DNA from: Aspidiotus rigidus
Taxonomy: Eukaryota; Arthropoda; Insecta; Hemiptera; Diaspididae
Length of the DNA stretch: 64,000 bases
NCBI GenBank assembly: GCA_035079385.1
Contig: JAVHKY010000034.1
Coordinates: 4,712,001-4,776,000, forward strand
Reading direction: 5' to 3'
In this document: positions 55,479-64,000 of the stretch, piece by piece
Numbering within the stretch: the stretch's first letter is position 1
Layout of the letters: each line of letters opens with the position of its first letter
Position numbers and translations under genes: made by a program
Notes under the pieces: generated by a model
Databases searched by the model: none
What the model was told of the DNA's origin: nothing
The model's input: the letters and a program-made list of their open reading frames with translations, nothing else

Positions 55479-55613
55479 ACTTGAGGATGAAAAATGAAAA
55501 TAATTGCTCGATAGGGCAGGAGGATACGTGTAACTCCATTTTACATCAAATAGTCACGACGACTTCAGATACACTAACCTTAATTCTACATGATATAGTA
55601 TCTTAGAAAAGTA

Positions 55614-55619
55614 AATAAA
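55614..55619 (+). terminator. polyadenylation signal of the secreted-protein gene
   Basis: AATAAA 136 bp after the stop codon, in GTAAATAAATG. It is the first canonical signal downstream. Confidence 0.5.
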
Positions 55620-56400
55620 TGTTGTAAACTATCTTCTGACCTATTTTTGCCAACTGTAATGTCACCACTGCCTACGATTGCAACGGAGTTGTATGTATCA
55701 TGAAGCTACTATTAGATAAAAAAGGAAATTCTTGCGACGTTTCACAGCTTTCAATACTAGATACTATACAGCGGATAATCACGTACATATTTTGAACAAA
55801 AAGTCCAAGTCAGTTTCTCCACTTCATGGAAAAGCATCGAATCATGTACAATACGTTTTTGGGTGTTTGCATTAAAGAAATACAATACAAAGATATGTCA
55901 ATCTAGATTATAATGATACAAGCAGAAATGCCTGTCCTTTGGACAGACCCCTTATACGTACCTAACTCAAGCCTGTAATTTCCTAAAGTTCGACGATCCC
56001 CATTCACCTGTCCAACTACTCATTTTCAACTGTTACCCTATCTATTCTCTGATCCCTGTCCCTCCTTGAGAGGCCCTCTCCATCTTTTTAATATTTTCTT
56101 TCATCCTCAATACTTATCCGGTATGTTCTCTGATTGATACCTCACCCTGAGAAATTTTCTCAATTCGCTGAATCTATGAAAATCACCCACACACATTTAT
56201 TCTCACATAATTTATGACCGTACTGCTCGCATTGTAACACAGAACTACATTTCTCAACCAATTGTTAACTGTGAACTTATTGTCCTATTATTTTCTTCCC
56301 ACTGTTGGACGGCACTTTAAATCAATCTTTAAATAAATAAATTAATAAATGAATTATCAATTGTCAACACCCGACTTGTTCATGTGACACTTCAGTCACT
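55620..56400. other. 3' flank; possible LINE 3' end
   Basis: The C/T-rich sequence from about 55930 to 56330 has no ORF and ends in AAATAAATAAATTAATAAATG, like a LINE tail. No domain is recognised. Confidence 0.3.
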
Positions 56401-57570
56401 AAAAAATGACGGCTTCCTTAACGAAGTTAAACGAGGAACGCAGGGAACCTGTTTTATGATTCGAATGAGATTTGGTATTGAAAATTCAAGGAAGCCTAGA
56501 TTTGGAGAAAGGTAGTAAAAAGAAGGCCTGGACCAACTCCAAATTTTTCTAAGTCCCCCTCCTATCATATATGGCTCGAGAGTCGAAATTTTTTCTAAGT
56601 CCCCCTCCTATCATATATGGCTCGAGAGTCGAAATTTTTCCAAGTCCCCCTTCTATCATATATGGCTCGAGAGTCGAAATTCTTCCAAGTCCCCCTCCTA
56701 TCATATATAGCTCGAGAGTCGAAATTTTTCTCAGTCCTTCTCCTATCATATATGGCTCGAGAGTCGAAATTTTTCTAAGTCCCCCTTCTATCATATATGG
56801 CTCGAGAGTCGAAATTCTTCTAAGTCCCCCTCCTATCATATATGGCTCGAGAGTCGAAATTCTTCCAAGTCCCCCTCCTATCATATATAGCTCGAGAGTC
56901 GAAATTTTTCCAAGTCCCCCTTCTATCATATATAGCTCGAAAGTCGAAATTTTTCTCAGTCCTTCTCCTATCATATATGGCTCGAGAGTCGAAATTTTTC
57001 TAAGTCCCCCTTCTATCATATATGGCTCGAGAGTCGAAATTCTTCCAAGTCCCCCTCCTATCATATATAGCTCGAGAGTCGAAATTTTTCCAAGTCCCCC
57101 TTCTATCATATATAGCTCGAAAGTCGAAATTTTTCTAAGTCCTTCTCCTATCATATATGGCTCGAGAGTCGAAATTTTTCTAAGTCCCCCTTCTATCATA
57201 TATGGCTCGAGAGTCGAAATTCTTCTAAGTCCCCCTCCTATCATATATGGCTCGAGAGTCGAAATTTTTCTAAGTCCCCCTTCTATCATATATGGCTCGA
57301 GAGTCGAAATTCTTCTAAGTCCCCCTCCTATCATATATAGCTCGAGAGTCGAAATTTTTCTAAGTCCCCGTTCTATCATATATAGCTCGAAAGTCGAAAT
57401 TTATCTAAGTCCTTCTCCTATCATATATGGCTCGAGTGTCGAAATTTTTCTAAGTCCTTCTCCTATCATATATGGCTCGAGGGTCGAAATTTTTCCAAGT
57501 TTTTCGCTGGACGGCGGACGGCGCACGGCGCACGGCAGATTTCTCAAATAGCCCCCCATAAAACAGGTTC
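56400..57570. repeat. 45-bp minisatellite, about 21 units, with flanks shared with 51.5 kb
   Basis: Units such as CTCGAGAGTCGAAATTTTTC plus TAAGTCCCCCTCC plus TATCATATATGG recur every 45 bp from about 56534 to 57500. Because 45 is a multiple of three, both strands stay open: plus 56571-57551 (15-residue repeat ending SPPSIIYG) and minus 57379-56549 (repeat with GGLRKISTLEPYMI). The left flank (56405-56480, TTTAACGAAGTT reverse and ACAGGTTCCCTGCGTTCC reverse) is an inverted match of 51485-51560 inside PLE copy 4. I treat the frames as by-products of the repeat. Confidence 0.9.
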
Positions 57571-57599
57571 CCTGTTAAAAAGTGATTTATCTGCAAAAG

Positions 57600-58330
57600 G
57601 TTACATCCCGTTACTGATCATATTTCCACCTGATATTAGGCAGTAACCACCCACTTAACACTTTCCTACCCATCCACAATTCAGTATGCTAGGCAGAAAC
57701 TCAACAAAATCATCTGTTCTTTCTTTCATGATAAACTGTACTACTCTTTTCTGTCTGTCAATATACACGCTTTTGAAGTAAATCAAGCCCTCGGCGCACA
57801 ACGATCTAGTCCTACTCTCGGCCTCTGCTATGAAGCTGGTACCACCTCCCTCCTCTCATAAATGACGCTTCCGAACTCTCATTGTCAATTTTCTTGTATC
57901 CAAAGCTCACTTCACTCCTCCAGCTTCCAATCTATGCACCCGCACTTTGCCGACATAATTCTCTACTCTTGAATCTGAATCATTCAATCATTTGCCCCCT
58001 ACCATATTATCCTTTTCTCCATAGCTAACCCCTCCCCTACATATCCGACTCGATCTAGCTGATCATCTCCAAAATCACCACACTATAAATCAAAAACTCA
58101 TTAGAAACATTATCTCTATATCAATTTTCCGACACATTGGCCCTATTATACCGATGGATCTGAATTTGACCCCAAAATAGGGTATGCGTATTCCATCCAA
58201 GGAGTTATAATTAGTCGTTGATTGAAAAATTCTGCTTTCATTTTCCCTACCAAACGAAACGCCATATACTCGTGTCTTTCTCACCTCAATCTTCTCACCC
58301 CAGCTCAAATATCCACTGTTAACTGACTCT
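57600..58330 (+). pseudogene. LINE RNase H fragment, tandem copy 1
   Basis: A frame with ALLYRWI/TDGSEFDPKIGYAYSI (58135-58200) gives the first Asp region of a LINE RNase H. The upstream 500 bp corresponds to the RT-RNase H linker, badly decayed. The whole block is repeated at 58480-59070. Confidence 0.55.
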
Positions 58331-58479
58331 TCTATCTCTCCTGTTTATATAGGACTCTTATTCAACTAATTCCCCAAATAAACGCATTCATTTACTCCTG
58401 CAATCACTATCATCAATTTGAGCCACAACAACTTCCCGGAACATGACACAATTGTTTTCGGAACCAAAGTTAATAATAA

Positions 58480-59070
58480 ACCCGCAACTCTTTTCTGTCA
58501 GTCAATGTATCCGCTTCTGAAGTAAATCAAGCCCTAATCCACAACGATCTAGCCCCATTCTCAGCCCTGGTAACTCCTCATCCCTTTAGATGCCGCTTCT
58601 GAACCCTCAATTTCAATTTTCTTGTATCCACAGCTCAATTCACTCAGTTTTTAATCTACGCACCGCACTCTGCCGACATAATTCTCTCATCCTTCCTCTT
58701 AAGCCTGAATTATTCAATCACCTCAAGTTGAACCAACTACCCCCTGTGATATCATCCACTTCTCTATAGCTAAACTCTTTCCCAAAAATCCGACTCGATC
58801 TACACTATATACCGACAACTCATTAGGAACATTATCTCAGTACCAATTTTTTCTGAACCATCGAACTTTTTTTCCGACGGATCTAAGTCTGGGCCCAAAT
58901 TAGAATACGCGCACTCGATCAAAGGAGTCATGATAAGTCGTTGATTGAAAAATTTGGTCTCTATTTCCTCCAAACTGAACTCCATACACTCTTATCTTTC
59001 TCATCTCCATTTCTCCTCACCCCTAGCTCAGATGTCTAGTATTAACTAACTCACTTTCGCTGTACAGGAC
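58480..59070 (+). pseudogene. LINE RNase H fragment, tandem copy 2
   Basis: Shares CTTCTGAAGTAAATCAAGCCCT, TGCCGACATAATTCTCT and the RNase H start region (58855-58935) with copy 1 at an offset of about 740 bp. Both copies are equally decayed. Confidence 0.55.
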
Positions 59071-59952
59071 TCAGTCAAGCTAAATTGTCGATGAAAAAAT
59101 CGAGAAAAAAGGTACTACACGAAAGTCGTGATATTTTTCCATGGAAATTAATGAATCATAAAGACGCGTTCCCCGTTAAACGCTCGAAATTATAAGCGGC
59201 CATCAATCGATCCTCGATTCGTATTTCCAAGCAATTTCGTCCAATTTCGTCAAAGTAAAAAACTTTCATTCAAGCTTACATACCCACGACGAAAAGGTGC
59301 AGCCAGAAACATCTGACTCTCATCCTTCGCCACGGTTTTGAAAGGAGATGTTTTTTATTTTTAACCCCCCCCCCCCCCCCCTATTCTCGATTCTGCACTG
59401 ATACCTTATAACACTCGAAGTTTCAAAAAAAGTGGTACCATACGAACGGAGCCTACCGCTCTTCTCCTTTATAATATAGACAATATTTCAAGCTATTAGC
59501 TTTCGTGGGCTCACTCAATCCGCTCGTTCGCCCTCTTACTTGTCTAGTATACCAGCCTAGTTTATGCCAAGTATAATCAAGGCTGAAGGTTAAAATTTTT
59601 CCAAGTCAAGCCTAGTCTTCTGAATACGTATTAGGCCAACTGGGCTTCTACGCTCACCTGTTATCACCTGCTGTAGTAGTTGATGTAAGGTAGTACCTGC
59701 TTAGTCTGCTGTATATTCGACTGGGAGGCTCATAGGTCGATCGCCTCCAATTTCATTCTTAGCAATTAATCGAAGCGTAAAAGGCTAAGTAGTTTACGGG
59801 CCACAACTTGGTACAAGTTTAATTTGGTACTATAAGAGTAGGTAGAGCACAGTTCCTCCTGCATCTCAAAAATTATCCATCTCCTTCCCTTCATTGGGGA
59901 AAAGAATTGAACGTTGGCTCCTTTGTAAGTTGCTTGACGCCCAAAGGAGTAC
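59070..59952. other. no gene; short inverted similarity to 43.2 kb
   Basis: GTGGGCTCACTCAATCCGCTCGTTCGCCC (about 59500-59530) resembles the reverse complement of 43195-43225. A C-run lies at about 59366. Nothing else is recognised. Confidence 0.35.
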
Positions 59953-60790
59953 TTGGTATGGGAAAAAGGTCATGCTCACCGACCTATTGAGACATATCAA
60001 GAATTCTTTGAATTTTTATGCGAAAGCTCTTGCTTATTAAAAAATTTTTTAAATTACAACTCTATTGACCTTGTGTTAATGAATTTTGTAGACCTATTGA
60101 AACGTGTACATGACCGACTCCACGACCTCCTCCCTCCTCCGGAGATGGACGCTTTCTGTGTTAAGCTAGCAAGAAAAGAGATCTCACTTCGGAATTGCCT
60201 TAGAAACTTGAATTTTGAGAAGGAAAACTGGCGGAACGTAAAACAACACCTTTCCCGTGTCTACAAGAGCACCTTCAGTAATAGGACGCGTCCGAACTTT
60301 ATAATGGTGAACACGTCACACACATATTCTCGCAGAATTGAAAAAAGAATTTCAAACCCGTTTCCCAGATTTCGAGAAAATTGAACTGTTGGCTCAATTC
60401 ATCGAGGCACCTTTTTCTCGAGTCAATGTGAAGGAATTTTCCTCATGGGTTCAAGAGCATTTCCTTGTCAACACAGCAGCCATCGAAATGGAATTCATAG
60501 AGTTGCAGGACGATATAGTTTTGAAGAATACTGACGGAGACATTTGGCCCCTCTTACCTCCTGAGAAGTATCCCGTTTGGCGCACCATTGTCCTCCACGT
60601 GAGGTCACTATTCCCATCAACGTATCTCTTCGAAAGCTCGTTCACAAATATGAATCTCATCAAGAATAAGATCAGGAGTAGAATTACAGATCAAAATTTA
60701 GATAACTGTATGCGTATGTCTGTTACCAAATATGAACCCAGTATTCAAAAACTGGTGGACGAAGGTGATTGTCAAATTTTCCATTAATAT
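59953..60790 (+). pseudogene. hAT transposase (Charlie/ZBED5-like) C-terminal half
   Basis: The first frame (59953-60384) is a helical segment; it is frameshifted near 60340 into 60338-60787, which reads EFQTRFPDFEKIELLAQF, then a LQDDIVLK block and VRSLFPSTYLFESSFTNMN, with IRSRITDQNLDNCMRMSVTK and a final KYEPSIQKLV. These are the C-terminal dimerisation blocks of animal hAT transposases and ZBED5/FAM200-type domesticated genes. The BED finger and the RNase H-like catalytic core are not seen. One frameshift. Confidence 0.8.
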
Positions 60791-60839
60791 CTAATTTTTA
60801 ATTAATCACGTAATCTTGTAACTACGCCGAATACATATA

Positions 60840-60946
60840 AAAGTTTTCGGATGACAAACTACACTAAAAATTTTAGTAGCTCGTAACGTTTCATGAAAAT
60901 CCAAAAGTAGCTCGAGGTGTGAAACAGGTTGCCAACCCTTGCCTTA
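60840..60946 (+). repeat. 3' terminus of the hAT element
   Basis: GTAGCTCGAGGTGTGAAACAGG, then TTGCCAACCCTTG (ends 60946), has the usual GGTTGCCAACCC-type end of hAT elements. PLE coding resumes directly after, so the hAT element was probably inserted at the edge of PLE copy 5. Confidence 0.55.
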
Positions 60947-60949
60947 GGA

Positions 60950-62830
60950 TGATCCAACTTTGTAAGATCAAACCATTGGTGGACGAAAAATCTCCCACTC
61001 TTTCAGCCAAGAAATCAAACTTTGCAGCGGCCGTTGTCAATCAGCCCGACGTAATCCTTCAGGAGAATGAGCTGAAACTACTCAAAGGGGGTAGGAGATT
61101 CAATATTTCTCCTGTTGACAAACTTCAGATACTAAAAACCACCGCACCGACTCTGACTTAGCCGTAGCAATCCGCGGTGACTCGCGCCTAAACAGCGAGA
61201 CGTTAAGTAGCTCGTCGATAGTATGGTGGTGCGCCATTCGGCCCCTCCCTCTTCTAACACTCGAACTTATTTCAGTCCCAATCGTCAGCTCCAGCAGCAA
61301 AATCTCGTGATCGCCGAGGTCGACCAAGAAGATTCGCTCATTATTCTGTCCCGTGTAGATTACGAAAACACGATGCTCGAATTTCTCAACAACACAAAAG
61401 CAGTACTTTAAGATTCAATCTCAACACACACAAAAAGGAGATACGCAAAGCGATAGATAATTCCCTTTCGGTCATCAAAGATTTTGGTAAATCCCTCGAA
61501 CAAATGAATGTAAGTCTGTAGCGTAATACAGCTCACGAAATGCAACAACACTTCTAAGATTGCAGTGATGAACACTGAATCAACAAAAATTTCGCAGTTC
61601 CCATTGTGTGCTATCGACATGTCGTAGCTCGGAAGATGATAACATTGACCGTTCTTCTACCTAATATAGCTAAAACTGCCAAATCTCTCGGCGAGTAGCG
61701 CAGTTACTGAGATTGCGGCGTGACGGAATCTTACATGAATGTTCCCACCATCCGACTTTACGGCCAGATTAAATTACATAAAGCCGGCCATTCATTGCGG
61801 TCTATAGTAACTGACTATACAGATCCATCATTCTGAATTCCAATTTCACGCGACAACGACCGGTTAAAAACTCCACCGAACTCACGGAAGATTTCCAAAC
61901 TCAATCCTCTCCTTCGATGCCGTCAACATACTTACAAAAATTCCAGTTCTGTACACAATCGAGATCATTCTGTCTCACCTCCGCAAACAACAAATCTACC
62001 CGGACACCACACTCGAGTTCCAAAGGCTTATAACTCCCCAACATTTGGCTTTTCTGAGGAACTACTTATCGTTTCCCTAACAGCTTAACAATGAGTGGTC
62101 TACTATAAACCCCAGTTCCTGATGTATTTATGGGAATGATGGAAAACCAAATTCTTCGCATGAAAATTTTTCGCAAAAACGAAAACACGAAATTTGTTCG
62201 CACGATTTATATGACACTACAAATTAAGATGGGATAAGTTAGAATATTAAAAAATCAATTTCGAAAACGACGTCGAGTTGATGCTGAAAACGGCGTCGTG
62301 TGAAAAAGGAGAGAATATAACAGTCTATTATGAGTAGAAGACAAGTTCTTGCAAAAAAGGCTTAGAACCAAGTGTAGCAGCAGACGTTTACTAAATAGAA
62401 TAGGTAATTATTGTGGTAAAATCTAATAAGTGGATTACCGGTTTAAGAACTACTTAATAAAATGCGAGGATAATATTTGAGACTCACATCATTTCAAGTT
62501 CTAGAGACACGTACATTTCTATCTCGTTCGGTATACCGGAAGGAAAAATTTCTTTTCTAAAATTGAAGACTTCTCCCGCATCATTCCAAACTCCGGTATT
62601 GTATACAAGATCCCATGTTCCGGAGGTCCTTGTGCGTACGTGGGAGAGACTTTTTCAGTCTCCTAGCAGAAAAATGATGCTAAAAAGAAGTGATCATACT
62701 CTTTAGCCCCGCATATGGTAGAAACTTATCACCATGATACCTCCATATTAGGCTACAAAGAAAATATTAAAAAACGTAGGATTCTACACATTGAAACTTC
62801 CCTGTGTTAATTTTAAAACTGATATTAATC
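60950..62830 (+). pseudogene. PLE copy 5, strongly decayed but full-length in outline
   Basis: Short frames appear in PLE order: QENELKLLKGGRRFNISPVD (61060-61120), VIAEVDQEDSLIILSRVDYE (61310-61370; the KADKG block with changes), TIRLYGQIKLHKAGHSLRSI (61755-61810; the YGLPKVHK block), a SHLRKQQIYPD helix (61975-62005), and GIVYKIPCSGGPCAYVGET (62595-62655; GIY-YIG core). Motifs A-C are not recognisable. Numerous stops. Confidence 0.75.
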
Positions 62831-62839
62831 ATCTCAGAA

Positions 62840-63018
62840 ATATATCTCTATAATTCACGATAATACTCAAAAGTTGTTGTCTTCTAGATTCTTGTTCTCG
62901 TGTTATCCACGTCCCAATTTCCCTGTTGGTGCCGTAGACGAAACGAAACATTAAAATAAAAATTTCGCTTACATGCCGAGGCAAATGCCATTTTTATTTC
63001 TTCACATTTACATAGAAG
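62840..63018. promoter_or_regulatory. possible polyadenylation signal for a minus-strand gene
   Basis: On the minus strand, AAATAAAAATGG (about 62990-63001) lies about 20-30 bp after the stop codon at 63019. Nothing else is seen in this stretch. Confidence 0.3.
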
Positions 63019-63306
63019 TTATGGTTCCACGATAGAATACTCGATGTAATGTTGACTCGTGTTTTTACGTACGGAAGCCAAAAATGAATCAACAACTGCA
63101 GCATCCCCCGAGACTATATTGAATTGGTAGCGAGCGAGAAAGAAGAGGAGAATCCAGGTAATGCACACGGAGTACAACAACAACATCAGCAGGTGGAGCA
63201 AGATCCAGATTAGCATGAAAGAAGAACTTTTGCGGCGGTGAGGACAAGCCTGGTCGGGACAAGTGGTGGCTCTGCTGGTGGAGAACCCATCCAAAATCAC
63301 AATCTA
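63019..63306 (-). CDS. possible terminal exon of a small membrane protein
   Basis: The minus-strand frame begins after an acceptor-like TGATCTCTCTAG (ending at about 63307) and reads a short polar stretch, then a strongly hydrophobic segment of about 30 residues (MLIWILLHLLMLLLYSVCIT and onward), a tail with SGDAAVVDSFLASV and the stop at 63019. It has one likely membrane span. An AATAAA-like signal follows the stop, supporting a 3' terminal exon. No upstream exon could be found in the 700 bp left in the window. Not recognised. Confidence 0.35.
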
Positions 63307-64000
63307 GAGAGATCAGTTTCGTCATCAAATCAAAACGTAAGAATTTGATTGCATATTCTATGAAATATTGGTAAATATTAATTAATTTATTGTGCGCGTT
63401 ATCACGTGATATTATGTAGAATTGCCTGGCCCGCGTAAAATCAAGAGAATTCCGATTGAAAGATGCGAGACTCGCGCTTGTTGCATCCGTATTTTATCGA
63501 AACGATTCAAATGATACCGGAAACAACGCGTAGTAAATTTTTGTCAAGATAATAAAATGAATTAAAATGAGTTAATTAGTAACGCGTATCATTCCGAGCA
63601 TTCCTACCAAAGAGAATGGTAGACGACTTGAGTAAGGAGGAAGCGATTAGAGAGAGTTTCTCGGTAATATTGCTGGGTTCGAAATAACATCATTTCAAAA
63701 TATGAACCCGGAAATGGAATTTTTCCCACAAGACTTTGAGGTGAAAATAATAACAAAGATTACAATAGACCCGATTTCATTTCAGAGACCCAGTCGATCA
63801 GCAATCTGGTCTTCTTCCTCAATACCGAGTGTCGCAATAGCCCATCAACCTCGCGAACCTATTTGTACAATAAACTATATTATGTGATCATTACTTGATA
63901 TTACTAAAACTGCCTGGAGCTGTCTTTTATAAGTTAAACGGTAAAATTGCTTTCATACCCCGCAAATAATAGGTATTACGTTCCCGCGTTATTTCAAAAA
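63307..64000. other. right edge, no feature
   Basis: AT-rich sequence without motifs; a 61-codon open frame at 63702-63887 shows nothing recognisable. Confidence 0.3.

Noticed and set aside
56549..57551. Two long open frames (276 and 326 codons) on opposite strands
   Set aside because: Both come from a 45-bp tandem unit, whose length divisible by three keeps all frames without a stop open; no start context, splice sites or non-repeat part.
59690..59770. tRNA-like string with GGTCGATCGCCTCC
   Set aside because: No A box, no acceptor stem pairing and no CCA-side match; not a tRNA by eye. A tRNAscan-SE run would settle it.

Overview
This is a eukaryotic, almost certainly insect (at least arthropod) genomic window. 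The reasons are AT-rich DNA with long homopolymers, spliced genes with GT/AG introns, no bacterial-style operons, and an arthropod-type transposon load: Penelope-like elements with GIY-YIG endonuclease, I/Jockey-group, CR1-like and RTE-like LINEs, BEL/Pao and Ty3/gypsy remnants, hAT, MULE/SWIM, Helitron and several MITE families. Nearly every long reading frame is a broken transposon. I ran no database search; family names come from motifs read in the translations.

Layout. 0-2 kb: a nearly intact Penelope-like element (PLE) with one frameshift. 2.5-7.9 kb: gypsy integrase scrap, LINE reverse transcriptase, hAT scrap. 8.3-11.6 kb: a satellite-like array carrying a second PLE, and an isolated C2H2 zinc-finger exon. 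12.3-14.3 kb: nothing recognisable. 14.3-15.1 kb: nested palindromes and a hAT end. 15.4-18.4 kb: an AT-rich island, a BEL/Pao gag and a Helitron helicase fragment joined end to end. 18.9-29.2 kb: MITEs, two inverted MULE-type copies, LINE and gypsy pieces. 29.4-30.4 kb: a possible small three-exon gene. 30.5-33.1 kb: a LINE split by a hAT-type MITE, then three more MITEs. 34.2-37.3 kb: a satellite of about 510 bp related to the one at 8-10 kb. 40-43.4 kb: a split transposase-like gene and another PLE. 44.8-55.5 kb: the best host gene, seven small exons for a secreted cysteine-rich protein, with introns 1 and 2 filled by LINEs, PLEs and foldback elements. 56.5-57.5 kb: a 45-bp minisatellite. 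57.6-62.8 kb: duplicated LINE RNase H, a hAT transposase C-terminus and a decayed PLE. 63.0-63.3 kb: a possible terminal exon of a membrane protein on the minus strand.

How parts relate. PLE 3' ends in the window repeatedly carry hammerhead-ribozyme cores (CUGANGA, stem II, GAAA, very short stem III, GUH). Two of the best sit in opposite orientation in the arms of one 163-bp inverted repeat (45.1-45.6 kb). A PLE flanked by inverted copies of its own 3' end lies inside a LINE, bounded by a 13-bp near-perfect target duplication, and that LINE lies in intron 2 of the secreted-protein gene. This gives a readable order of insertion. The host gene's introns are all in phase 1 and its exon frames join cleanly, so it appears functional despite about 9 kb of inserted DNA.
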